Shown: in pieces, positions 48,892 to 59,881 of the stretch | How positions within the stretch are numbered: the stretch's first letter is position 1 | How the letters are laid out: every line of letters begins with the position of its first letter | Assembly: GCA_023055355.1 (NCBI GenBank) | Contig: JALJCS010000035.1 | Span: 6,269,501-6,333,500 of the forward strand | Origin: Agelaius tricolor | Taxonomy: Eukaryota > Chordata > Aves > Passeriformes > Icteridae | DNA length: 64,000 bases | Direction: 5' to 3' | Notes under the pieces: model-generated | Told to the model about the DNA's origin: nothing | What the model saw: only the letters and a program-made list of their open reading frames with translations | The model's database searches: none | Translations under genes and position numbers: made by a program

Positions 48892-50735
48892 GTAAGCTCT
48901 CCTCAATTGCTGTGTCTACCTTTTAATATCAGTTGTAGCCTTCAAGTACAGCAGCATGCTATAACAACAAATGTAGCCTCTGTAACATTTAAAAATGAAA
49001 TTTTGAGAAGTCGTACTTGGGATGTTTTTGGAAAAGTTCCAATTCCCAGCTCTGGCTAAATGCTTTAGACATGCTAAGCACACTAATTTTAGTAACCTGA
49101 TGCCCTTAGTCTGAAGAGAATATTCTTTCAGGTGCCTCCTATGCCAAATAAATAAATATCTTTGAGTATCTTTTACAAATCCCAGGTAACATAAACTGCC
49201 TGCATGGACAACAAAAACTTTTCTAAGTTTAGTTGTGGTTAAAGCAAACAGTTCAAATTCATATAGACCAAAAGTACTCCTAGGAAGGTGCTAGAAATAC
49301 TGAATTTTAAAGTGCGTGCAAGTTTCAGGATTACCAATGCTCTGTGGTTTATCTCTGTGATTTCACTATGCTCTTAAGCTCTTATTGTAAGCTTTTTTCT
49401 CTGTCTGTCTGGTTTTTAACCCAGGCCTCTGAGGACCTTCTGAGGGAACACTACATCGACCTCAAGGACCGGCCATTCTATGATGGCCTGGTGCAGTACA
49501 TGCACTCAGGACCTGTTGTAGCCATGGTGAGTTCCTGTCAAGGAACACCGCACCGCTTGATTGTCTTCCCTGCAATGAGATTGTGTCACCTGTTGAATTC
49601 CAGTTTATTTTTTAAAGGATTTTAAAATCTGGATTCAAATACTGTGATTAGGAAGATGTGCTGTTAACTATTTTTCTTTAATCTTTTCTCATAATCTTTC
49701 TCTCCTTTGAGTCAGTTTTTTGAGGAAGAGGGCAGGGGCAAAAAGGAATCACAAAGAAACAGTAAACCTGCACAAAAGCCTCACTCTGAAATGCCATGTA
49801 GTAAGCAAGCTGGAAAAGGATAGTGGAACATTTTAACTTTAGTTCTCCTTTTCTCCTTGATAATGTATTTGTAAAATAGTTGAGACCTAGCTCTCCCATG
49901 AGCAAACAGCTCTGTGAGACTGTTTGACATACTGAGATGGAAAATGGTTCTCTCCCCACCCTTTGTGAGGAGAGGGATTATACAGAAGGGGACCATGTGA
50001 GCAGATGCTTCAAGAATCTGACAGAAGAATTGGAGATAAATTTGTCTCACTGTGACAAATATTCAGATGGTGATTTGTGCCATGATGGACAGCCCTGTGT
50101 TCTTGTGGATGGTATAATTTATCTGCTGCTAAAATTTAATAATCTGAAAGGATTTTTTTTTTTTCTTTAAGGTGTGGGAAGGTCTTAATGTGATTAAGAC
50201 TGGAAGAATCATGCTGGGGGAAACCAATCCATTCGATTCCAAGCCTGGCACTATTCGTGGGGACTTCTGTGTCCAAGTTGGAAAGTAAATTTTAAAACAT
50301 TTGGTATCACCCAAAAGCACTAAATGCCAAGTGTTATGTCATCATATCTACAGGAACTGTGCTCCATCCTTCTCTGTTTTACACATGGAGCTGCCATTCC
50401 CTGTGCCCATGACATATTAGTATCTAAGAATAGGGATCAAGTCATGGTTGTCCTCATTGACATAAATGAGGAGCAAAGCTGGCACTGCCTATGCTGTGTC
50501 TTTTCCTACTTTACCGTTACTTAAAGCTTCTGTCCATAGTGGGAATCGCTTCAAAACAAGAAGCTTAGTTTACTTTAAGAATTCCTTTTCTCTTTTATTC
50601 ACCTTTTCTTTTCCTAGGAACATCATTCATGGCAGTGATTCTGTGGAAAGTGCTGAGACAGAGATCAATTTATGGTTCACTCCTGAAGAACTGGTTGATT
50701 ACAGAAGCTGTGCCCATGAGTGGATCTATGATTAA
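48763..50735 (+). CDS. NME1: NME1, nucleoside diphosphate kinase A
   Basis: Transfers the gamma-phosphate of ATP to nucleoside diphosphates through a phosphohistidine; the A subunit of the hexameric cytosolic NDP kinase. Coding exons 48763-48891, 49425-49526, 50172-50284, 50618-50735 (129/102/113/118 nt) give 153 residues, one more than human NME1, because of the N-terminus MAAIEERTF. Visible motifs: [45 protein letters not shown] and the active site [11 protein letters not shown] (catalytic His). The C-terminus is CAHEWIYD. At the last junction the codon is AAG (Lys, VGKNIIHG) where NME2 has Arg. All junctions are GT-AG. It is called NME1 rather than NME2 by position (upstream copy) and the acidic C-terminal region ([15 protein letters not shown]). 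Confidence 0.96.
49425..49526 (+). CDS. NME1: NME1 coding exon 2
   Basis: 34 codons, [20 protein letters not shown] to GPVVAM, acceptor AACCCAG, donor GTGAGT. It contains the Tyr and the LKDRPF loop that line the nucleotide site. Confidence 0.95.
50172..50284 (+). CDS. NME1: NME1 coding exon 3
   Basis: 113 nt, [20 protein letters not shown] onward, ending in phase 2 (GGA-AA) before GTAAAT. It carries the two Arg residues that bind phosphate (TGR-IML and TIRGDF). The family's NPADSKPG is NPFDSKPG here. Confidence 0.95.
50618..50735 (+). CDS. NME1: NME1 coding exon 4 and stop
   Basis: Acceptor TTCCTAG. It begins with the catalytic NIIHGSDS and ends WIYD-TAA at 50733-50735. Confidence 0.95.
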
Positions 50736-51044
50736 CACCCAGCCTGGATCTTCTAATATTCCCATGTCCATGAGCATCTGCTAGCCTCTAGCTATTCAAA
50801 AGAATTCCCTGGTAGAAACCTCAGAAAACAGTGAAATTGCTCTGTTGTGGATGTCAGGGTCAGTGCTTGATGCTTCTTTGATTTAAAAGTTGTCAAGTTA
50901 TAGATGGAATTGCACATTTTAAAAGCTGAGACTGAGAGATATGAGATGAAAATGCAGAATAGATAACATATTTTTCTGAAGCATTTTATAGTCATAGAGG
51001 GTATTTTGGTAAACACTAAAAAATGGGTAAAAATTTATTTGGTA

Positions 51045-51050
51045 AATAAA
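51045..51050 (+). terminator. NME1: NME1 proximal poly(A) signal
   Basis: AATAAA 310 bp after the stop codon. Two further AATAAA copies at 51903-51908 and 51934-51939 could mark a longer 3' UTR ending near 51960. Confidence 0.55.
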
Positions 51051-51061
51051 TATGCAAATGG

Positions 51062-52790
51062 CTCAGAGTCAGATGTTAACTTTGCTAAAACATTACAGGA
51101 CAACTGATGGTGTGTAAATGCATTGATAATATGCCCAAATGCTGAGGATTTACTTAATATTAAGTCAAGTGTGTCCCCATTCCTAAAATGGCTGCAGAAA
51201 AACAAGTTAATTTCTCTCCCCAGAACATGCTGTGCCCATAAAGAGCTCAACCCTGGCTAAAATGACAACTGGCCTCCACACTGACACTGTTTCAACTCAC
51301 TCTTTTTTCCTTCCACATGGGATTTATGTAGTATTTTAAGGACCGATTAACCAGCCAGGCTTGATGAAATGTTCTTTTATGTGAAAAGAAGATTAATGTG
51401 AGAATGGATGAGGGAGATTCTACCTTTAGCCACTTCAGTGCAGCAGCTCTCTGACATTGCACAGAGCAATAAGTGGTGTTTGCTTTGCCGGCTGAACAGC
51501 TGGTAATTTAGCTGTGTTCTCATTAGTGTAGTTTCCTCAGTAGCTGGAACTTCAAAGCAAATGGTCCTTGCATAAGTTGTTTTAGAACTGACTTCATCAC
51601 TATTGTTTTGTATTTATTTAATGATGTAAAGAAGTAGAGTCATAATAATGCAGAAGGCGTTTCAGTTTCAACAGCAAAAGTTGTACTGTATGAGGAACTT
51701 GGGATTGATATTATGTATTTATTTCTCTGCAACATTTTATTCACTAAGAGCAAGAGTTTCATAGAATCAGTTGCTCAAGCTCCACTATTTTTTCCCCCAG
51801 AGTGAGTTCTTGTATCTGAATACTGAAGTATGCAGTGAATGTTGAATGGAAGGCTTATGATACCTTATGGTGATATCGAGCTCCTAAAAAGAGATGGCAC
51901 AAAATAAAACAAGCTTTGCTGTTTCTTAAGTGAAATAAAATGAAATCTTAAATATTTTGTCTTTAATTAATGAGTATAAGGAAGTGGAACAAATTCTCTA
52001 ACTATGAAGCTGTAGGTGAGGCTGTGAGCCCCTCTTCTGAAACTATTCAGTGTTATAGAAGATAAATGATTCGGTTAAAAGAAGTTGGAGGAAAGGGAAT
52101 ACGTGACAAACCTGAGCATGAGATGAGTGGTCTCCAGTTTAATCTTTGCTTGAAAGGTTACTTGAGACGTCTCAATTCTACAAAATAGAGAATTGTGCTT
52201 TATCTGGAGGTGTTTGGATTGTCAGAAAGCTGCTGATTAGTGTTTCTAATATGATGTGACTGGGAAGAGGTGGAAGCCAGCAATCCTGCATGGCTGAGGT
52301 ACCTGAGCAGGTCCAGTGTGAAACCACTAACTGACCCTGTGAAGACACTAACTGGCCCCTCAATAAGAGACAGTGCAAGGACTGCAGAGGTTATTTCATT
52401 GATATCCCAGCTGCAGTGATGGTGTGCGATTATAACTTGCTCAGGCAAAGGTGCTTATCAACTAGGAAAGGGCCAAGCAGTAAACATCATAAAAAGTAAC
52501 AACACACTCCCTGCTACATGTTGTGACACGGGTTCAGGGACTGTGAGGTTTTGACACTTGGCAGCTTCATCTTCCCAATGAAATTATCAATAATGTTCCT
52601 GTGTTATGGGTTCCACATCACTTTTCTGTGATAAATATGCTTTTAAAGAGCTGTAGCCGTGCTGTCCAGTGCAGCCTGGTTGGCAGGACCAACCCTCAGG
52701 CCGCGGGGATACCTGAAAGCAGCCAACCCAGCAAAAAATTAGTAAAAATGTATTTAGCTGTGTTAAACATCCGCCGTCGTTTCAGCGCCT
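51062..52790. other. NME1-NME2 intergenic stretch / NME1 distal 3' UTR
   Basis: AT-rich, no recognised repeat. The distal poly(A) signals near 51903-51939 lie inside. NME1 and NME2 are separated by only about 2.5 kb from stop codon to start codon. Confidence 0.55.
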
Positions 52791-52829
52791 TAAAGGCTTA
52801 AGCCACAGTTGCTGCGTCTGTAAATAACC

Positions 52830-53310
52830 CTCGAGGCAGCGGAGGCGACAGGTGCGGCCAGGCCTGGCCAAGAGCCACCCCTCGATCCCTGGGCCCGGAA
52901 GCGGCCGCTCTCCTGTCGAGTCCCACTTCATCCCGGCCCGGCCCGGTTCCGCTTGGCGCTGGCGATCCCGCCCCCGAAGCGCCGCCGGCCCGGCGGCTCC
53001 TCCTCTGCGCGGGGCGGGGGATCTGCGGCGTGCACGCCTCCTCCTGCGCCTCTTCCTCCGGCGGCAGCAGTGCGGAGGGAATCGGCGGCGGCAGCTCCGG
53101 ATAGGTGAGTCCGGGCCGGGTCGGGCCCCCGCGCTCCAGGGGCATGGGGGGTGCAGGCGGAGGGGCCCGGCGGGGTTCGGCGGGGCTGGGTCGGGCTCGG
53201 TGGGGCCGGGGGGACATTCCGCGGCGGTGCCGCGTGGCAGGGCGGTACCGCCATGGCCGTCGCCGACCTTGAGGCCGCGCGTCCCCTCACGCCGCGCTCC
53301 CACCCGCAGC
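52830..53310 (+). promoter_or_regulatory. NME2: NME2 CpG-island promoter and noncoding exon 1
   Basis: Very GC- and CpG-rich. A pyrimidine-rich stretch (CCTCCTCCTGCGCCTCTTCC, about 53036-53055) and CCGGCGGCAGC precede a strong donor at 53104/53105 (GGATAG-GTGAGT), which I take as the end of noncoding exon 1. It splices to the acceptor at 53309. Open frames on both strands here reflect base composition only. Confidence 0.75.
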
Positions 53311-53313
53311 ACC

Positions 53314-53442
53314 ATGGCGGGGAACGGCGAGCGCACCTTCATCGCCATCAAGCCCGACGGCGTTCAGCGCGGGCTGGTCGGGGAGATTATCAAGCGGTTC
53401 GAGCAAAAAGGGTTCCGGCTCGTAGCCATGAAGTTCGTACAC
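53314..53442 (+). CDS. NME2: NME2 coding exon 1
   Basis: 43 codons from ATG to ...MKFVH, acceptor CCCGCAG four bases before the ATG, donor GTGAGTAC. GC-rich compared with its NME1 counterpart, because it lies at the edge of the CpG island. Confidence 0.96.
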
Positions 53443-55446
53443 GTGAGTACCCACGCCTTGCCCCCCAGCCCTGTCCGTGCCCTGCCCGAGAAGGGCCCAT
53501 CACACCCACACCGAGAATCGCCCCTTGCGGCTTCTCCTGCGGCAGAACTGGGATCAAATGGCGGATGTGCTGGAGCGCGCGTCAGGCCCTTCTTCCTCCC
53601 CAGCACACGGCTTCTACCCTTTCCAAAACCAGCGAATTTTGCTTCAGAGGTTTAATGCAGCCCGATTGAGAGGTGGAACGGCCTAGGCTGAAAGGTTGTG
53701 TTGGGTAACATTACCCCGGGACCCCGTACTCTGCTTATTGCAGAGGCTCACTGCTGTGCAAAGAAATCATATTGACAATTCCCAGCACAGCCACAAAGAA
53801 CTCCTTTAATATTATAGCAGGAGCTCCCACTGATACACACAATAGCATTGCAGCATTGTTGGTAACATTAATTGTGAATCTAATCGCTAACGCCATAGTC
53901 TTACACCTGTAACACCTTTTGTTCAATGACATGCAGAAAATGATATTTAAAGTTAAATCTGTCCTTTTGAAGGCCTCTGAAGACCTTCTCAAACAACATT
54001 ACATTGACCTGAAGGACCGCCCCTTCTTCCCTGGCTTGGTTAAATACATGAACTCTGGACCTGTTGTAGCCATGGTAAGTGACTTCATTTTAGTTTAAGA
54101 TTACTTTCTTGAATATATTTTTCTTGCTCTATAAATTATTAAGAATATTCAGAGATAGTGCTGCAGAAATATTTTTTCAAACTACCTTGTTCTGATAGTG
54201 GCAAATGAAAAACTTAAAATTAAGACAGTGAAATTACTATACAGTAAGAAAAGTGCACACATAAAATGGGTATTAAAATGCCCAATGTATAAATGTATAA
54301 AGCAAAATTCCTGAAAGCAAATCTTCTGCACCAAAAAATCTGTTTTGGGCAAAAAAAGGTCAGGCACTCTGACACAAAACTTCTGTGTCATTAATTTTAC
54401 ATTCCTCCCAAAACAAGGTACTTGCTCTAGTAGCATCTCCTGGTGTGATAATGATGGAGAACACACAGCAGGGTGTCTCTGTTCCACCACAACACAAAAG
54501 GTTGGGAGTTCACTTTGTACATTAACTCTGAGGCTTGGTAAAGTATCTCCTTCACTGCAGTAACAATGTTGATAGTCCTTTTTACAATTACTTCCAGTTC
54601 ATATGTTTTTTCCCCTGTCACCTTTACAAGCCCAAGACATAATCTAGGCAAGATTAATATCTTTAATGGTAGAACCTTTGTTTCTTTGCAACGTATGGTG
54701 GAGCAAAGCTGAACTGTCAGTATTTTGCATAAGCATGGCTTAATAGAATTTTTGTGTTTTTTATCTTAAGGTATGGGAAGGACTCAATGTGGTTAAAACT
54801 GGGAGAGTAATGCTGGGGGAAACCAACCCTGCAGACTCCAAGCCTGGCACCATCCGTGGTGATTTCTGCATTCAAGTGGGAAGGTTTGTACCCAGTCTGT
54901 TAATTGATAATAAAAACTCAACAACTCCTACTCGCTGTTTACCTGCCAACACAAAAACTGTTGGCAGTCTTCTTTTCTGGAAAGCCAAAATTGGTGGTAG
55001 AGACCTTAGTCTGATTGTATTTTATTTGCAGGTCACAGCGCATACCTGCTACATAGGAAAGTGGTACAAAGCTGACTTTGTTTGCAGTCCAGCTCTTCCC
55101 CAAAGCAGCATGTAAGCTCAGGCAGGGGCTGTTGCAGAACAGTAGCTCTAGAGTGACCCTGATAGGCATAATTAGCTCTTGGAGGGATGGGGTGTTGAAA
55201 CACTCTACCTGAAATAACAGCAGTAGTCTCCCCCCCACTCTAGATGCTTCATCCACATTTTTGCGAACTGAGAACAAGGCTGCTGGAGGTGTATTTTTAT
55301 AGGGATCAATGTTTGTCTCCTTCCACAGGAACATCATCCATGGCAGCGACTCTGTGGAGAGTGCACAGAAGGAGATCAACCTGTGGTTCAAACCTGCAGA
55401 GCTCATTGACTTCAAGCCCTGTGCACACGACTGGATCTATGAGTGA
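53314..55446 (+). CDS. NME2: NME2, nucleoside diphosphate kinase B
   Basis: The B subunit of NDP kinase, also described as a histidine protein kinase and a DNA-binding regulator (PuF). Coding exons 53314-53442, 53973-54074, 54771-54883, 55329-55446 (129/102/113/118 nt) encode 153 residues; the extra residue against human NME2 is in MAGNGERTF. Motifs: [65 protein letters not shown] and the active site [12 protein letters not shown]. It ends CAHDWIYE. The basic [20 protein letters not shown] segment and the [12 protein letters not shown] block identify it as NME2 rather than NME1. All junctions are GT-AG and in phase, and the start has a strong Kozak context (CACCATGG). Confidence 0.97.
53973..54074 (+). 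CDS. NME2: NME2 coding exon 2
   Basis: 34 codons, [20 protein letters not shown] to GPVVAM; acceptor TTTGAAG, donor GTAAGT. Confidence 0.96.
54771..54883 (+). CDS. NME2: NME2 coding exon 3
   Basis: [20 protein letters not shown] onward, ending GGA-AG before a weak donor GTTTGT. Acceptor ATCTTAAG. Confidence 0.95.
55329..55446 (+). CDS. NME2: NME2 coding exon 4 and stop
   Basis: Acceptor TTCCACAG; begins [13 protein letters not shown] and ends DWIYE-TGA at 55444-55446. Confidence 0.96.
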
Positions 55447-55545
55447 TGGGTTCCCACAGTGATTTGTGCCTTCCAACACCTCATCTCATTCCAGCTGCTG
55501 CCCTGGGAGCAACCACAGTTATCTTAGTGCTGAAAGTGACTGTCA

Positions 55546-55551
55546 AATAAA
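55546..55551 (+). terminator. NME2: NME2 poly(A) signal
   Basis: AATAAA 100 bp after the stop, followed by a T/GT-rich stretch (CCTTGTGGTGC) as expected downstream of a cleavage site near 55570. Confidence 0.85.
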
Positions 55552-55574
55552 TGGGTGTGAACTAATTCCTTGTG

Positions 55575-55985
55575 GTGCATTCACTTAGAACAGACCCCCT
55601 GTTCAAATACTCATAAAAGTCATTTTAATCATTCAGAAGCCACTGACATGTGACCCTGGCAGAGCTGCTGGACTCAAGCAGCAGCAAATTTGCAGAGGGA
55701 GAGCTGAAGTGAGGCTGGAGCTACTTCCGACACTGCTAGAGGAAAAAAGGGATACCACAAAATTTTCCTCCTTACACAAATATTAATACTAAATGAAATG
55801 AGACTGAGTGCAAAGCTTGCTCTCTGAAATGCTTATTAAATTCACCTTCTCTTATCAAATCCCTTACCTTGTGCTCAGGGCCCCAACACGATTTGTCATC
55901 ACACCAAGGTACTTAAAATACTCATATTATTACAGATTGTGGGTATTTTTAATAAGGTTAATAGTGTAAGCAAAACAATCACTAT
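55575..55985. other. Gap between convergent NME2 and MBTD1 3' ends
   Basis: About 400 bp with no recognised element; both flanking transcription units point into it. Confidence 0.5.
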
Positions 55986-55989
55986 TCAG

Positions 55990-58900
55990 AAAAAGACTTT
56001 TTATCGTTTTTATTTTGTGTAAAAAAAGCAAATTTAGTGAATTATTTTCATCTTGTACACAAAGTTATGATTTTAATGCTTTTCACATCCATGCTGAAAA
56101 TCCGCAGTCTTGTAAAAATGAAAGTAACATTAATTTTTTCAAAAGCATTTTTTCACTGAGTTATGTACATTGCATGAGAAAGCTTTAAATACTCCCTCAC
56201 TGACCACACAAATTACCAAGAAAATAAAAGATTAAATTTGTACAGATATTGATCTATATATCAAATACATACAGAAATTATGTAAAAACCCATTTGTTTA
56301 TTCTTGATTCTTGCCCCAACATTTTCCCAGGGGCCAAAGTTGATGTCTTTTTTGTATAAATGGCTGTGGCTTTTCATTTTAAATATGAAAAAAAATGAAA
56401 AGGAAGAAAAAATCAGCTGAAATCACAGTTTTTTAAAATCCCTTCCCAATAAAGGATTGTTACCAAATGTATTAGCACCATCATACAAAGATTGGGGGAG
56501 GGTATTCACATCACAGAAAACAACAATAAAAAACCCAAAACAAACACTGAAACCCGTGTTAGCATCCATAGAACAAGGAATCAGTAACTGCTGTAGCTTT
56601 CCTCAGATGCAGCAAGGAACAGGTTAAAGAGTTCTACTGAAAATAATGTAATAATCAAAGATCAGCAGAGAGATCTGGAACAAGGACAGCAGCCAAGTCA
56701 GGGACAGGGCTTGGGCTGCCTCATGGTCAGAAAAACCTGCTGTGCCCAATGCCAGCATTAGTCTGACCCCATTGAAGGTTTTAGGTGTCCAACATTTGCT
56801 GCTTCCTCAGGCAGGTACCACAGCTTGAAAGCCATGAGAAACATCCCAGAGCCACAGGAATGCTTTGCAAAGCCAGGGAGCTGCCACAGGGACACCCCTC
56901 AGGTTCTCTGGGGACCACATCCCTGGTAGCACCTTGCTCAGGTTTTCCCTGAGCTGCTCCTCAGCAAGTGAATTCCAGCAGCTCCTTCCGTGGTTTGCTT
57001 AGCACAGATGTCACTGTACTTGACAATTACACAACTGAGGCATATTATGAACCCAGAGACACAAAAGGCGTTTCACCGACTGCTGAAGTCACACAGGTAT
57101 CTGAGAACACAGACCACCTCACAGACTTTAGTGTTTGATGAATAACAGAATATTATAAAGACTGACAGACTTTAGGACAGATTCTTGTAATTCTCCCAAC
57201 ACAGGAAGTGTGTTAAGGACTAATTTTCCCTCTTGACATTTGAAGACCAACTCTGAAATCAGGGATGAGCCGGGGCAATACTCAGTTTAGTGACCGGGCA
57301 ATGCACCTCACTCATTAACTAGCCCAACCCTCTCTCTACATTATGACACTCTAATTAATGCAACAGTTTTTCTACTGAAGTCAGAAGCTGTTGATGAGAG
57401 AAGAAAGCAAGACTGTGAGAACCTTGTTCCAGCTGATGGGACAACCTGCAAATTGTTGCATTAAAAAAAAAAAATCAATAGTGCTATACTTACCAAATGA
57501 AATCAATGCTTGCAGAGCTGGATTTTACAGCAGATTAAATTGAGAACACAGGAAAACAAGAAAGGCTCAAACTGTCACTACAATGGTCTTTAATCCTAGT
57601 TCTCCAATCTAGGCTGTTGTCTATTTTGATGTTCAAAATAAACATCATGGGTGGGTCAGAATCTGAGATAAGCTATTTGAAGACTACCAGGTCCAACAAA
57701 GTCCTTTTTATGGCTATTTTAGGGAGCTAAAATGCCTTTACCACCTGAAGTTATAGATTCTTGTAATCAGATTAACAGATTCTGTCAATAGAAGAAGCTG
57801 TTGTTAAAAACAGGTCGTAATTTAAGAAATTTTACCAGTAAGGGAGGAAAGAATTCCAGACATTCCTACACTATACAGCACATGCTTTACTTCCTGTAGT
57901 AAATACAAAACGTTACATAATTAACCCCCCTTGCATAGAATGAGGTAAACCTGTGTATATCACCAATACTATGTACCCAAAGTTGGAGCAATATGTTAGA
58001 AAATAATCAAATTGCTGGTTTTCAACTTTCTATGCACTTTTTTTTTTTAAGCTCAAACAACAATATACAAAAAAATGGTCTCCCAGGGCTCTGTGGGTTG
58101 ATATCCTTAAAACATTTCTTAGGCTGTAGGATACAGATGTTAATAATTTTTGATCAATTTTTTTTTTAAGCCATAATTTCTGGTCAAGAGTCAGATGATC
58201 ATTGTACTGCTCTGAAGGGGACCTGTGAAGATCCAGAAGCACTTACAGAACTTTTAATTCCTGAGAGTTTAGTTAATGAACCTTACCGGTAAAAGCTAAA
58301 GCTCTTGATGCACATTCTTCCAGTCACAGCTCTGCAGGGCTGATCAACCACCTCACTCATCAACTCCATTTACAAAAATGTACAAAAGTTTAAAATATGG
58401 AAAGATAAAATCCAAATAATTAAAAGCTCCTGCAAAAATACTTTGTGCTTAAATGCTCATCATTTTCACCCTTTTATGTGACTTTTGCCTTGTAAAAATC
58501 TGGAAGTTGACCAGTTGGGGGGCAATGGGATGCTTGACATGAGACAAGAATTCCAGGCAATAGGCAAATCCAGTTTCTGAATTATAGACTAAAACCATGT
58601 GATTCTGATACTGTTCTCAACTCCTGTGTTACACTATTGCAGCAAGACATGAATATTGCAGGTTATGCAGGACTGAACTAATTTTTAATCCACAATGTAG
58701 GGCTCCTTTCAGGTCACCTGAAACCATGTGGCACATCATCTGAATGATCACAGATAAATATTTAAGATGGTAAAGAAACAATTAGGGCTTTCTTAATGGG
58801 GAAAAAAGAAAAAAATCACAAGAATACTCACAAGTTCCTTCCCACTACCAAGGGAATCCTTAGTGACTGTCCATCTAAGCTGCTTCTTCAGTCAAAATTC

Positions 58901-59776
58901 AGAGCTACAACTAATCTTCCAATCACAGAATTTTCTGAAGTTCCAGTTAGGTATAGGGCTCTGTAAACATTTGCTGAAGCATTCCAAGACTACAGACATT
59001 CATATACAGACAAGAACTTTATAGATCCAATCCAATGCCCACTGCAGTCGGCGGAGACAAGGCTACTGATCTTAATGGGCACTGAATCAGCCCCTAAAAA
59101 TGTTAAAAAAACAAAAACCTTATATAAAAAAGGGTATTTTAAACTAAATAAAAACACCTTGAAAATGTAAAATCTTCCTCAGGCGATGGCTCCGTTGCAC
59201 TTGGGGCTACTCACTGAGTAGAGCTTTACAGGACTGTCTTCCGTATATAATTTATGCCTTTAAATTGGGGCTTTAAAGCCTTATTTTCACAATTAAAAAA
59301 ACAGAGACGTGACCAGTGCAGTTCACAAGAGTCTAACAGTCTCCCAACTTGTACCAAAAAGGTTCATTTGTTATGACAGTTCATTTGTATTTGCAACTGT
59401 ATCTTCCTCCAACTGCTTCCCACAATCATGCTAAATAAACTTTAATCTTACAAAAAAACTAGAATTTCAGTTCTTGTTAACAATGCACAATAAATCTGAA
59501 CTTGAAAATATTACAAAATTCTTTCAAAAGCTTCAAATACAACACAAAAGCGTCCTTTGTTTTTGTTTTTAATAAATTGAAAAATCTTTTTCACTAAAAT
59601 AGTTTCCACACCCTTCCAAAAAATTCTGAACTGAGTCTAATCAATCTACATTTAGCAAAGCGCCCCAGGCACAGTCACCTGAACTGCACCATCCAAGTGG
59701 GAACAGAATCAGTCAGTCTTGATGAAAGGTTCTTTTCCTATCACCGATGCTGTGCCCCTCACTCCTGGGAGCTGCC
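55990..59776 (-). other. MBTD1: MBTD1 3' UTR (probable)
   Basis: Minus-strand sequence after the MBTD1 stop, about 3.8 kb to the farthest plausible poly(A) signal at 56009-56014. A-T rich, with no open frame of note and no repeat that I recognise. The extent depends on which signal is used; there is a nearer candidate AATAAA at about 56297. Confidence 0.55.
56009..56014 (-). terminator. MBTD1: Candidate distal MBTD1 poly(A) signal
   Basis: TTTATT on the plus strand (AATAAA on the minus strand) about 450 bp beyond the NME2 cleavage site. Confidence 0.45.
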
Positions 59777-59881
59777 TCAGGGTTCCTGTTTGATGTAATA
59801 GCTGGCGGAGCCATTGCTTTCCTGGTCAGACGTTCCCTGCAGGAAGCTGTACTCCTCTCCATCCAGCAACTCCTCCTTCAG
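59777..59881 (-). CDS. MBTD1: MBTD1 final coding exon
   Basis: 35 codons including the TGA, entered in phase 0 from a TCATTACAG acceptor. It translates LKEELLDGEEYSFLQGTSDQ, then ESNGSASYYIKQEP and stop, matching the end of mammalian MBTD1 (LKEELLDGEDYNFLQG...YIKQEP) with a few substitutions. MBTD1 is a nuclear protein with an FCS zinc finger and four MBT repeats that bind mono- and dimethylated H4K20; it joins the NuA4/TIP60 acetyltransferase complex. Those domains lie upstream, beyond the right edge. The end contains I-K-Q-E, a SUMO-acceptor-type motif. The preceding exon (expected to end MTTLQ) was not found in the window. Confidence 0.92.
   Translation of the reverse strand: MKEELLDGEEYSFLQGTSDQESNGSASYYIKQEP

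Noticed and set aside
52782..53351. 189-codon minus-strand open frame over the NME2 promoter
   Set aside because: Composition artefact of the GC-rich island: Arg/Pro/Gly-rich, no recognisable domain, antisense to NME2 exon 1.
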